64,000 bases of DNA from Virgibacillus_O xinjiangensis. Lineage in GTDB: Bacteria > Bacillota > Bacilli > Bacillales > Amphibacillaceae. The position numbers and the translations under genes are program-made. The notes below the pieces were generated by a model, which saw only the letters and a list, made by a program, of their open reading frames with translations, was not told the DNA's origin and did not search any database. How positions within the stretch are numbered: position 1 is the first letter of the stretch; the number at the start of each line of letters is the position of its first letter. Shown in pieces: positions 1 through 7,586 of this stretch. Location: NCBI RefSeq assembly GCF_042643145.1, contig NZ_JBHRSA010000046.1, positions 62,001 through 126,000 on the forward strand, written 5' to 3'.

Positions 1-500
1 GTTTTTTCTCCCAAATTGGCCAGAGCTATGCCAATAAAAATAGCAAACGCAATAATTTGCAGCATTTCTCCAGAAGCAAGGGCCTCGATCGGGTTTCCAG
101 GAATAATATTGATAAGTGTGTCCATGATTGGTGGTGCAGTTTCTGCTTCATAATCAGCCGTTTCCACATTGAAAGTACCTTCTGCGCCTGGCTGCAGAAG
201 GTAGGCTACTCCCATACCAATACTTAAAGCTACTGCTGTGGTGATCAGATAAAAAGCAATGGTCTGCACACCAATTTTTCCGAGCTTTGAAGGGTCGCCC
301 AGACCGGCAGTACCAAGGACGATGGAAACGAATACAATCGGGATGACCACCATCATGATCAGGTTGAGGAATATTTGCCCAATCGGTGAAAGTATATATG
401 TGTCAACCGGCGAAAATACATCTGTGGGTGCAAAGGTTAGTGCAATACCTGTAATAACCCCGAGGATAAGCGCAATAATAATCTTCTTTGTAAGACTCAT
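1..500 (-). CDS. Dicarboxylate/glutamate:cation symporter (DAACS family), 5' part
   Basis: Only the first 166 codons lie in the window; the C-terminal half runs off the left edge. The translated start (MSLTKKIIIALILGV) is a transmembrane helix, followed by a segment reading LNLIMMVVIPIVFVSIVLG. That is the typical third helix of the sodium/proton:dicarboxylate (SDF, GltP/GltT/DctP) transporters. A strong ribosome site (AAAGGAGG) lies 9 nt before the ATG, so the start is secure. The family imports glutamate, aspartate or C4-dicarboxylates with protons or sodium. The substrate cannot be told because the HP2/TM8 binding region is missing. Confidence 0.85.
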   Translation of the reverse strand, partial: MSLTKKIIIALILGVITGIALTFAPTDVFSPVDTYILSPIGQIFLNLIMMVVIPIVFVSIVLGTAGLGDPSKLGKIGVQTIAFYLITTAVALSIGMGVAYLLQPGAEGTFNVETADYEAETAPPIMDTLINIIPGNPIEALASGEMLQIIAFAIFIGIALANLGEK

Positions 501-731
501 TGCCAATAGCCTCCTTTCTTTCCCATAAAGATTACTTGCATTATATTCTGTTCATAAAGGGTAAAATACTGAAATTTCGTTCGATGAAGAGGGAATTCAA
601 GGATAGTGGAATAGAGAGGAACCAACAAAGCAGAGTTTATCATAATTTAGACTTGAGTGGAATATCTACAGCCATTTGCCCAAAAATCTAAACAATCAGC
701 GCACGCACAAAAAAGAGGAGGGAAATGGCTA

Positions 732-998
732 TCACTTGATGTGATCCTCCTTTTCCTCCCTCCTTATTTTTCCAAGCTCAAATAACCCAACCGATGCCAA
801 ACCGGATATCCCGCCGGCCCATAGCCTTTCACCCAAGCTGGCCTCGATAAAAAAGGCGGCAGCACCGATGGCTGTTCCTACAATAACAGCCATTAAAGGA
901 ATGTAGCGTTTGTTAAGCTTCACTGCTCCTTTCAACGCCTGTACCAAGCCACTTGTCACCGGAGCTATTATGGTGGCGATAGCCAATATCTCTACCAT
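732..998 (-). CDS. A118-like phage holin homologue
   Basis: This 88-residue protein has a short hydrophilic N-terminus, a predicted membrane helix near residues 5-20, a second and third at about 32-52 and 60-76, and a charged tail (KIRREEKEDHIK). This layout and the central PLMAVIVGTAIGAAAFF region resemble the Listeria phage A118 holin family (Phage_holin_5_1). Holins permeabilise the membrane to let endolysin out. No endolysin, portal or tail gene is beside it, so it is either a prophage remnant or a domesticated chromosomal holin. It lies just downstream of tRNA-Arg in the same direction, behind that gene's terminator. Confidence 0.65.
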   Translation of the reverse strand: MVEILAIATIIAPVTSGLVQALKGAVKLNKRYIPLMAVIVGTAIGAAAFFIEASLGERLWAGGISGLASVGLFELGKIRREEKEDHIK

Positions 999-1069
999 TC
1001 AACCACCCCCTTCATTCAATATATGAATGAACGATGGAGACGGTAAGGGATACTCTCCCATAAAAAGGC

Positions 1070-1102
1070 AAAAAAAGCTGCCTACCAATAGTAAGCAGCT
1101 TA
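1070..1102 (-). terminator. Terminator of tRNA-Arg
   Basis: On the minus strand a hairpin with arms AAGCTGC/GCAGCTT is followed by a run of T, about 15 nt after the tRNA 3' end. Confidence 0.75.
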
Positions 1103-1116
1103 TCCTCGAATAAATA

Positions 1117-1189
1117 CGGCCCCGGCAGGATTCGAACCTGCGGCACATGGTTTAGGAAACCAATGCTCTATCCCCTGAGCTACGGGGCC
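1117..1189 (-). tRNA. tRNA-Arg (anticodon CCU)
   Basis: The minus strand folds as a standard 73-nt cloverleaf: acceptor GGCCCCG/CGGGGCC, anticodon loop TTCCTAA with anticodon CCT reading AGG, and a T-loop TTCGAAT. CCA is not encoded. The discriminator base is G. Confidence 0.95.
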
Positions 1190-1209
1190 ATTTGTAAGTC
1201 ACAACTATT

Positions 1210-1237
1210 ATTATACAAAAAAAAACCCTTCTTGCAA
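1210..1237 (-). promoter_or_regulatory. Promoter of tRNA-Arg
   Basis: On the minus strand TTGCAA (1237-1232) is followed after 16 nt by a consensus TATAAT (1215-1210), about 20 nt before the tRNA 5' end. The -35 hexamer is palindromic and shared with the divergent dgk promoter. Confidence 0.7.
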
Positions 1238-1260
1238 AGTGATAATTTTCGACATAGAAT
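1232..1260 (+). promoter_or_regulatory. Promoter of dgk-dck
   Basis: TTGCAA (1232-1237), 17-nt spacer, TAGAAT (1255-1260), about 60 nt before the dgk ATG. It uses the same -35 hexamer as the tRNA-Arg promoter on the other strand. Confidence 0.65.
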
Positions 1261-1318
1261 CGGTTTCTGTTCTGTGATAAAATGAAATACATCTGTCTTT
1301 GAGATTGGAGGAGGAATT

Positions 1319-1957
1319 ATGACAGACGCCCCATTCGTTGCGATAGAGGGGCCGATCGGCATTGGAAAGACATCCTTGGCGAAAAAACTGGCGTCACATT
1401 TCGACTTTCACCTATTAAAGGAGATTGTCGAAGAAAATCCATTTCTCGGCAAATTCTATGATGATATCGAAGAGTGGAGTTTTCAAACGGAAATGTTTTT
1501 TCTTTGCAATCGGTTCAAGCAATTAGAGGATATTGAAAAAAAATACCTGAACCAACAAAAACCAGTCATAGCTGATTACCATATATCCAAGAATATGATA
1601 TTTGCAAGACGTACACTGCCGGAAGAAAAACTCGGAAAGTATCAACAAATTTATCATATACTCACAAAAGATATGCCTGTACCGAATATGATGATCTATT
1701 TGTATGGAGGGCTCGATACCATCCTTGAGCGGATCAGAAAACGGGGGAGAGACATCGAGCAAAATATCCAACCAGGTTATCTGGCTCAGCTTGCAGAGGA
1801 TTATGAGCAGTATATGGATCAATTTGAATCCCTGCATCCGGATATACCTGTCATCCGGATTAATGGGGATGAGTGTAATTTCGTGCAGCATCAGAATGAT
1901 CTTGAATGGATTCTAGCAGAAGTGGAACAACAGTTGAGAAAAACAGCAGCATTATAA
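1319..1957 (+). CDS. dgk: Deoxyguanosine kinase
   Basis: A 212-residue deoxynucleoside kinase of the dNK family, phosphorylating deoxyguanosine (and related purines) in the cytosol for nucleotide salvage. The P-loop GPIGIGKTS lies at about residues 11-19, and the RGRDIE lid-type motif near residue 142 is seen. It is followed after 16 nt by a second, related kinase, the same dgk-dck pair found near serS in Bacillus subtilis. A GGAGGAATT ribosome site precedes the ATG. Assignment of the first gene as dgk and the second as dck rests on order and sequence resemblance to the B. subtilis pair. Confidence 0.88.
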   Translation: MTDAPFVAIEGPIGIGKTSLAKKLASHFDFHLLKEIVEENPFLGKFYDDIEEWSFQTEMFFLCNRFKQLEDIEKKYLNQQKPVIADYHISKNMIFARRTLPEEKLGKYQQIYHILTKDMPVPNMMIYLYGGLDTILERIRKRGRDIEQNIQPGYLAQLAEDYEQYMDQFESLHPDIPVIRINGDECNFVQHQNDLEWILAEVEQQLRKTAAL

Positions 1958-1973
1958 TAAAGGAGAACAAAAC

Positions 1974-2657
1974 ATGAACGCACGAAATAAATATAATATT
2001 CCACATGACAGTGTGATTACGGTTGCTGGAACTGTCGGTGTGGGAAAATCAACCATGACCAAGGCATTGGCCGATGCCCTCCAATTTAAAACTTCACTTG
2101 AGAAGGTGGATGCCAACCCATATTTGGAAAACTTTTATGCGGATTTTGAGCGCTGGAGTTTCCATCTGCAGGTTTACTTTCTCGCCGAACGTTTCAAAGA
2201 GCAGAAGAAAATCTTCGAATATGGCGGGGGTTTTGTCCAAGACCGTTCTATTTATGAAGATACTGGAATTTTTGCCAAGATGCATTATGACAATGGAACC
2301 ATGTCCAAAACAGACTATGAAACCTATTCCAATCTATTTGATGCAATGGTGATGACTCCTTATTTCCCACATCCTGACCTGCTTATTTATCTGGAAGGGT
2401 CATTTGATGAAGTAGTTGAGCGAATACAACATCGCGGAAGGGAAATGGAGAAAAGCACACCTGTCTCTTATTGGGAGGAAATGTATCAGCGGTATGAGGA
2501 TTGGATCAATAACTTCAATGCATGCCCAATTTTACGGATCAATATTGCCGATTATGATTTAATGAATGAAGATGCTTCGATCGAACCTATTCTGGAGAAG
2601 GTCGGCCAGTTCATCCAGCATGCACGAAAGAGGAAAACAGGCCAATTACTGAAATAA
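1974..2657 (+). CDS. dck: Deoxyadenosine/deoxycytidine kinase
   Basis: A 227-residue paralogue of the upstream kinase with P-loop GTVGVGKST at about residues 18-26, an FVQDRSIYED catalytic ERS/DRS-type motif near residue 91, and an RGREMEKSTP lid near residue 156. It salvages deoxyadenosine and deoxycytidine to the monophosphates. It is co-transcribed with dgk (16-nt gap, AAAGGAG ribosome site) and ends just before a terminator hairpin. Confidence 0.88.
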   Translation: MNARNKYNIPHDSVITVAGTVGVGKSTMTKALADALQFKTSLEKVDANPYLENFYADFERWSFHLQVYFLAERFKEQKKIFEYGGGFVQDRSIYEDTGIFAKMHYDNGTMSKTDYETYSNLFDAMVMTPYFPHPDLLIYLEGSFDEVVERIQHRGREMEKSTPVSYWEEMYQRYEDWINNFNACPILRINIADYDLMNEDASIEPILEKVGQFIQHARKRKTGQLLK

Positions 2658-2663
2658 GATAGA

Positions 2664-2694
2664 GGGTGTTCCTAATAAGGGAGCACCCTTTTTT
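2664..2694 (+). terminator. Terminator of dgk-dck
   Basis: GGGTGTTCC and GGAGCACCC arms (one G-U pair) followed by six T. Confidence 0.8.
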
Positions 2695-2715
2695 GCTGGA
2701 GAATTTCTGATTGGT

Positions 2716-3012
2716 TCACCAGATATGCCCCTGCTTTTTAGTCAGTTCCACAGTGAAGGGGAGCAGAAAAAAAGCAGCCGCTCCGATTCCAGCTGTTCCA
2801 GCCATCATTCTTGGAAGAGAAGTGTCTGGACTCATATAGATCAAATAATTGTACAGGATCATGGATAGCGGAAAAATTGCTGCCTTGCCGCATCCGCTCA
2901 AGGTATGGTAATTATCTGCATAACACGAGGGACAGATCATCTTTGTACGAAAAGCATGCTTAACAGCTTCCTTATACTTCCATACCGAACCGCAATGCGC
3001 GCACACCGGCAT
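2716..3012 (-). CDS. CXXC-20-CXXC family small membrane protein
   Basis: A 98-residue protein with two CxxC pairs (CAHC at residues 4-7 and CPSC at 27-30, 19 residues apart), which fit a small zinc ribbon. About two hydrophobic helices follow at residues 42-60 and 65-85. This matches the TIGR04104 'cxxc_20_cxxc' family of Firmicutes, whose function is unknown. Its ribosome site overlaps the end of proC, so it is probably translated from the proC transcript. Confidence 0.75.
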   Translation of the reverse strand: MPVCAHCGSVWKYKEAVKHAFRTKMICPSCYADNYHTLSGCGKAAIFPLSMILYNYLIYMSPDTSLPRMMAGTAGIGAAAFFLLPFTVELTKKQGHIW

Positions 3013-3023
3013 TCCTATTCACC

Positions 3024-3842
3024 TCATTTTCCGTCGCCAAGTTCCCTGGATCTTTGACTGGCGGTTTTCACACATTCTATGATGAGGTCTTCAAAATTAT
3101 GATGTTGCAACGCTTCAATACCAGCTTGCGTGGTGCCATTTGGACTCATAATTTTTTTTCTCAGCTCACTTGCAGGTTCCTCTGAATATTGGAGCATCGC
3201 ACCGACTCCAACAACTGTTTGGGTAATCAACTCTCTTGCTGTTTCTTCTGCTAGGCCGCTTTCGACAGCTGCCTTCTCCATTGCTTCAACCATATAGTAG
3301 AAGTATGCAGGACCACTCCCAGATACCCCCGTCACCGTATGCATGTCTTCCTCTTTGACGATGGTTGTGGATCCTATCGTATTGAATAGATTCTCGGTTT
3401 CTTTCACATGAGCTTCATCTGCATACTTTCCTGCAGCAATGGCTGTGGCGGATTGCCTGACAGCAGCAGAAGTATTTGGCATCGCACGGATGATAGGAAT
3501 GTCCTGGTTGCCGATTAATGAAGAAATATAATCCGTGGGGATTCCTGCACTGACGGAGATCAGCATATGCCCGTCTTTGATAACTTCTTTTATGGAATCG
3601 ATGGTTGCTTCTACGTCATGAGGTTTGGTTGCGAGGATGATAATATCACTCTCAGCGACCATTTGTTTTGTATCGTTAACCGTGCGGATCCGATAATCAC
3701 TTTCTAATTTATCCAGCCTCTCTTGATTGCTTTTATTTGTCGCCATGATATGCTCCGACGGCAGTATTTCTGCGTTTACAATCCCACTTATTACTGATTC
3801 CGCCATGGAACCCGCTCCGATGAATCCGATTTTTTTATCCAT
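3024..3842 (-). CDS. proC: Pyrroline-5-carboxylate reductase
   Basis: A 272-residue enzyme catalysing the last step of proline synthesis, reducing 1-pyrroline-5-carboxylate with NAD(P)H. The N-terminal dinucleotide site reads IGFIGAGSMAES at about residues 5-16, and the C-terminal dimer/active-site helix GVSGSGPAYFYYMVEAM is present. The start at 3842 is chosen because AAAGGAGG lies 8 nt upstream; a longer in-frame version to 3875 would begin inside the leader terminator. A T-box leader with a Pro-type specifier lies directly upstream, so expression should rise when uncharged tRNA-Pro accumulates. Confidence 0.93.
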   Translation of the reverse strand: MDKKIGFIGAGSMAESVISGIVNAEILPSEHIMATNKSNQERLDKLESDYRIRTVNDTKQMVAESDIIILATKPHDVEATIDSIKEVIKDGHMLISVSAGIPTDYISSLIGNQDIPIIRAMPNTSAAVRQSATAIAAGKYADEAHVKETENLFNTIGSTTIVKEEDMHTVTGVSGSGPAYFYYMVEAMEKAAVESGLAEETARELITQTVVGVGAMLQYSEEPASELRKKIMSPNGTTQAGIEALQHHNFEDLIIECVKTASQRSRELGDGK

Positions 3843-3865
3843 GTACTGTCCTCCTTTTTCAATGA

Positions 3866-4115
3866 AAAAGCCCATTTCGTCCTGGGAAAGGACGGAATGG
3901 GCTTCCGCGGTACCACCTTTATTGGCACCCTGCAGTCGTAATAGGTGCCCAACTTTATTGATAACACAGTTGCCTGCGGTCAGTCTTCACTAACGACTCC
4001 CAGGCAGGTTCATCCACTCCTGTCCGTTGGAATCTTACAGCCGAAGGATTCCAATCTCTTTCGGAAGGTTTTATGGACTAGTGACCTGGTCATTGTCTGT
4101 CATTTATCTACGTTT
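3866..4115 (-). promoter_or_regulatory. T-box riboswitch (proline) of proC
   Basis: Read on the minus strand, the leader has the T-box core AAGGTGGTACCGCGG (3920-3906). It is followed by a terminator hairpin with AGCCCATTCCGTCCT/AGGACGAAATGGGCT arms and a short T run (3904-3866). Upstream, a long Stem I can be drawn, closed by GGTCA/TGACC. The sequence GAA-CCT-G at 4011-4005 gives a likely specifier codon CCU (Pro), which agrees with the downstream gene. The specifier position is inferred by eye, not from a covariance model. Confidence 0.88.
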
Positions 4116-4122
4116 ATGTTGT

Positions 4123-4151
4123 ACTATATGTAGTTTATTATCCAATGTCAA
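4123..4151 (-). promoter_or_regulatory. Promoter of the proC T-box transcript
   Basis: Consensus TTGACA (4151-4146), 17-nt spacer, TATAGT (4128-4123), immediately upstream of the T-box leader. Confidence 0.8.
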
Positions 4152-4183
4152 TTGTACCATAAATCACAAAAACCATGCGGTCA

Positions 4184-4216
4184 TTAAAAAACCGTTGCAT
4201 TCTTCGCAACGGTTTC
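4184..4216 (-). terminator. Terminator of tRNA-Ser
   Basis: Minus-strand hairpin AAACCGTTGC/GCAACGGTTT with a T tail, 34 nt after the tRNA end. Confidence 0.85.
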
Positions 4217-4249
4217 AATATCTCCAATTTTTATGCGCTGTTTTAATAA

Positions 4250-4342
4250 TGGAGGAGGTAGAGGGATTCGAACCCCCGCGCGGTTTGACCCGCCTGTCGG
4301 TTTTCAAGACCGATCCCTTCAGCCAGACTTGGGTATACCTCC
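4250..4342 (-). tRNA. tRNA-Ser (anticodon UGA)
   Basis: A 93-nt class II tRNA with a long variable arm. The acceptor is GGAGGTA/TACCTCC, the anticodon loop CTTGAAA gives anticodon TGA (reads UCA), and the T-loop is TTCGAAT. The 3' CCA is encoded. The base before CCA is T, where serine tRNAs normally carry G. The gene stands just downstream of serS and in the same direction, with the serS terminator between them. Confidence 0.95.
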
Positions 4343-4404
4343 GTAATAAGACAAGAACTACTATACCATGCAGAAAATAACCTGTCAATCCTTAATAATA
4401 TTTT

Positions 4405-4436
4405 TTTTAAGAAAAGAGAGAGGACATCCCTCTCTC
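4405..4436 (-). terminator. Terminator of serS
   Basis: Minus-strand GAGAGAGG/CCTCTCTC hairpin directly after the serS stop codon, followed by a T-rich tail. Confidence 0.8.
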
Positions 4437-5714
4437 CTATTTCTCCAGCTTTTCTTTTCCGCCCATATACGGACGAAGGATTTCCGGGATGATCACGGAA
4501 CTATCCTCTTGCTGGTAATTTTCCAAGATAGCTGCAACTGTCCTTCCAATGGCGAGCCCTGAGCCATTCAGCGTATGGACGAACTCCGGTTTCCCGTTTG
4601 CTTCCTTCCGGTAACGGATCCCTGCACGTCTGGCCTGGAAATCCTCAAAGTTGGAACAAGAGGAGATTTCCCGATACGTATCCTGACTAGGAATCCATAC
4701 CTCAATATCATATTTCTTGGCGGCAGTAAAGCCTAGGTCACCTGTACACATGCTCATTACCCGATACGGCAACTTAAGCAGTTGCAGGACTCTTTCTGCA
4801 TTGCCGGTCAGCGTTTCCAATGTTTCATACGATTCTTCCGGCTTCGCCAAATGAACCAGCTCTACTTTGTTAAATTGATGCTGACGGATCAGCCCCCTGG
4901 TATCACGTCCTGCAGAACCCGCTTCTGAACGGAAGTTGGCACTGTATGCGACATATTTTTTCGGCAGTTCTTCAGCTGACAAGATTTCATCGCGATGATA
5001 ATTGGTTACCGGTACCTCGGCGGTCGGGATCATGAAGTAGTCCCAATCCTCCACTTTGAATGCATCTTCTTCAAACTTTGGAAGCTGCCCGGTGCCAGTC
5101 ATACTCGTCCGGTTCACCATCTGAGGAGGCAGCATTTCCTGATAACCATGTTCATCCGCATGTAGATCCATCATGAAATTCAGAAGAGCACGTTCCAGCC
5201 TAGCCCCCATTCCTTTGTAGAAAACAAATCGACTACCCGTCACTTTTGCCGCCCTTTCAAAGTCCAGGATATCCAGATTGGTTGCAATATCCCAATGTGC
5301 TTGGGCTTCATATTCAAATTCAGGAAGTTTCCCCCATTTTCTTGCCTCTAAATTATCCTCTTCATCTTCTCCGACAGGGACGCTCTCATGAGGGATATTC
5401 GGAATAGAGAGCATAATACGGTCGAGCTGCTCCTCCGTTTCTTTCAACTCTTTATCCAATGCCGAGATCCGTTGGCCTACTTCTCGCATCTCTTTAATTG
5501 CCGGCTCTGCATCCTTCTTCTCTTTCTTCAGTACGGAAATCTGCTTGGAAGCTTCGTTTCTTTCCGCTTTCAACTTCTCACTGTCACTAATCAAATTCCT
5601 TCGCTTTTCATCCAGCTCTTCAAATTTATCAAGTTCGGATAAATCCTCCCCGCGATGAGATAATTTCTCTTTCACCTCTGCAAAGTTATTTCGAAGATAC
5701 TTCATATCCAGCAT
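4437..5714 (-). CDS. serS: Seryl-tRNA synthetase
   Basis: A 425-residue class II aminoacyl-tRNA synthetase charging tRNA-Ser. The N-terminal 110 residues form the long antiparallel coiled coil that grips the variable arm of tRNA-Ser (rich in K and E). The catalytic part carries motif 2 (FRSEAGSAGRDTRGLIRQHQ, about residues 262-281) and motif 3 (GSGLAIGRT, about residue 384). The length is normal. The ATG follows AGGAGGAATAATT. The gene sits behind a serine T-box leader, so it responds to tRNA-Ser charging. Confidence 0.96.
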   Translation of the reverse strand: MLDMKYLRNNFAEVKEKLSHRGEDLSELDKFEELDEKRRNLISDSEKLKAERNEASKQISVLKKEKKDAEPAIKEMREVGQRISALDKELKETEEQLDRIMLSIPNIPHESVPVGEDEEDNLEARKWGKLPEFEYEAQAHWDIATNLDILDFERAAKVTGSRFVFYKGMGARLERALLNFMMDLHADEHGYQEMLPPQMVNRTSMTGTGQLPKFEEDAFKVEDWDYFMIPTAEVPVTNYHRDEILSAEELPKKYVAYSANFRSEAGSAGRDTRGLIRQHQFNKVELVHLAKPEESYETLETLTGNAERVLQLLKLPYRVMSMCTGDLGFTAAKKYDIEVWIPSQDTYREISSCSNFEDFQARRAGIRYRKEANGKPEFVHTLNGSGLAIGRTVAAILENYQQEDSSVIIPEILRPYMGGKEKLEK

Positions 5715-5756
5715 AATTATTCCTCCTTAAAATATACTCATAGTGTCCATTCACAT

Positions 5757-6005
5757 GAAAAAAACCCCTGTCCCTAAATGTAGGGACGAGAGGTTGATTC
5801 CCGCGTTGCCACCCTTGTTGAAGAGTTGGTACTCTTCCGGCTCTACGCTGTTAACGGTGCATAACCGGGTCTACTTCCTGCACAAAGCCTTCCGTAAACC
5901 AGTTCAAGGATGGATTCACAGCATTTCACCATCGATTTTCACCAACCATCGACTCTCTTCGGGATGAATATACTGCTACTGCTTCCTGTCATTACTGTTT
6001 CGATT
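5757..6005 (-). promoter_or_regulatory. T-box riboswitch (serine) of serS
   Basis: On the minus strand the T-box core AAGGGTGGCAACGCGGG (5815-5799) is followed by a terminator hairpin (GTCCCTACATTTAGGGAC, then GGGG and a T run, 5792-5757). Upstream, GAA-TCC-A at 5917-5911 gives specifier UCC, a serine codon, as expected for serS. Confidence 0.9.
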
Positions 6006-6016
6006 TATTATTCTAT

Positions 6017-6045
6017 ATCATAGCTGAATTTTTTTCAGGATGCAA
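6017..6045 (-). promoter_or_regulatory. Promoter of serS
   Basis: TTGCAT (6045-6040), 17-nt spacer, TATGAT (6022-6017) on the minus strand. The -35 box overlaps the 3' end of pdxT. Confidence 0.6.
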
Positions 6046-6628
6046 CTGTCTGCAAAGTCCCTTCGACCATGGAGACGAAATAGGCGATAATTCTATTATC
6101 ATCGGTCAGTTCCGGATGAAAAGCTGTACATAGATATTGCCCCTGTCTTGCAGCTACAATCCGTTCTTCATAAGTTGCCAGGACTTCCACTTCAACCCCG
6201 GTTTCCGTAATATAAGGGGCACGGATGAACACAGCATTAAACGGTTCCCCTATACGCCCGATATCCAATTCCGCTTCAAAACTTGCAACCTGACGGCCGA
6301 ATGCATTTCTAGCAACTTTCATGTCCATCAGACCCAGATGTGCATCCTTTTGTCCTTCAATGGATGAGGCCATCAAAATAAGACCGGCACAGGTTCCGAA
6401 AACAGGCTTTCCCTGTTCTCCGAATTTCTGGATGGCTTCAAAAAAACCATAACTGTCGATCAAGCGGCGCATGGTGGTGCTTTCTCCACCTGGGAGAATC
6501 AAGCCATCAATCTCATCCAATTGTTCTTTTCTCTTTACCTCAATGGCATATGCTCCTGATTCCTTCACAGATCGTATATGTTCCCTCACAGCCCCTTGCA
6601 GGGCCAGCACACCAATTGTAGCAGTCAT
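6035..6628 (-). CDS. pdxT: Pyridoxal 5'-phosphate synthase glutaminase subunit
   Basis: A 197-residue class I glutamine amidotransferase. It hydrolyses glutamine and channels ammonia to PdxS in the R5P-dependent (DXP-independent) vitamin B6 pathway. The nucleophile Cys lies in GTCAGLIL (about residue 79) and the His-Glu pair in AFHPEL (about 170-172). The LPGGEST substrate loop is at about residue 46. It starts 15 nt after pdxS with an AAGGTG-type ribosome site; the two subunits form the 12+12 PLP synthase. Confidence 0.95.
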   Translation of the reverse strand: MTATIGVLALQGAVREHIRSVKESGAYAIEVKRKEQLDEIDGLILPGGESTTMRRLIDSYGFFEAIQKFGEQGKPVFGTCAGLILMASSIEGQKDAHLGLMDMKVARNAFGRQVASFEAELDIGRIGEPFNAVFIRAPYITETGVEVEVLATYEERIVAARQGQYLCTAFHPELTDDNRIIAYFVSMVEGTLQTVAS

Positions 6629-6643
6629 CTGAACACCTTCTTT

Positions 6644-7528
6644 CTATTCGCTGCGGTCTTGCATGCGTTCATCGGCTGAAATTGTACTCATCTCCAGACC
6701 TTTCATCGCTGTACCAAGATCCTTGGAGAGCTCGGCGATTAATGAATAGTCTTGGTAATGGGTGGTTGCTTCCACAATAGCCTTGGCAAATTTCGCAGGA
6801 TTGGCGGATTTGAAGATTCCTGATCCGACAAATACACCGTCTGCTCCCAGTTCCATCATTAGAGCTGCGTCTGCAGGGGTAGCAATTCCTCCAGCTGCAA
6901 AGTTAACGACCGGAAGACGTCCTTCTTCACGGATTTGCAGCAGTAGTTCGAACGGTGCACCAATTTCTTTGGCATAGGTCATCACTTCGTCCTTGGACAT
7001 GGAGGACACTTTGCGGATTTCCGACTGAACCTGGCGCATATGACGGACAGCTTCCACAATGTTCCCTGTTCCTGGTTCTCCTTTAGTCCTCAGCATGGAA
7101 GCACCTTCACCAATACGGCGGGCAGCCTCTCCCAAATTACGGCAGCCACAGACGAAGGGAACGGTGTAATCCGACTTGCTCAAGTGGAATACTTCGTCGG
7201 CAGGTGTCAATACTTCACTCTCATCAATATAGTCTACACCCATTGCTTCCAGTACTCTCGCTTCTACAATATGGCCGATTCGGGCCTTGGCCATGACCGG
7301 AATGGAAACGGCATTCAAGACTTCTTCTGTGACTGTCGGGTCTGCCATTCTGGCAACACCGCCGGCAGCACGGATATCAGAAGGAACTCTTTCCAACGCC
7401 ATTACGGCTACTGCTCCAGCCTCCTCGGCAATTTTAGCCTGCTCGGCATTGACGACATCCATGATGACGCCGCCTTTCTGCATTTCAGCCATTCCGCGCT
7501 TCACTCGTTCTGTACCTGTATTCGTCAT
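6644..7528 (-). CDS. pdxS: Pyridoxal 5'-phosphate synthase lyase subunit
   Basis: A 294-residue TIM-barrel enzyme making PLP from ribose 5-phosphate, glyceraldehyde 3-phosphate and ammonia. The two catalytic lysines are seen: in MAKARIGH (about residue 81) and in MLRTKGEPGTGN (about residue 149). The strongly conserved segments DIRAAGGVARM and NFAAGGIATPADAALMM are present. It forms an operon with pdxT. The order dacA-pdxS-pdxT-serS is the same as in B. subtilis. Confidence 0.97.
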   Translation of the reverse strand: MTNTGTERVKRGMAEMQKGGVIMDVVNAEQAKIAEEAGAVAVMALERVPSDIRAAGGVARMADPTVTEEVLNAVSIPVMAKARIGHIVEARVLEAMGVDYIDESEVLTPADEVFHLSKSDYTVPFVCGCRNLGEAARRIGEGASMLRTKGEPGTGNIVEAVRHMRQVQSEIRKVSSMSKDEVMTYAKEIGAPFELLLQIREEGRLPVVNFAAGGIATPADAALMMELGADGVFVGSGIFKSANPAKFAKAIVEATTHYQDYSLIAELSKDLGTAMKGLEMSTISADERMQDRSE

Positions 7529-7586
7529 GCTTTTTCCCCCTGTATGTTTTTAATATATAAGACTTTCATTATATCTATGAATCCTG

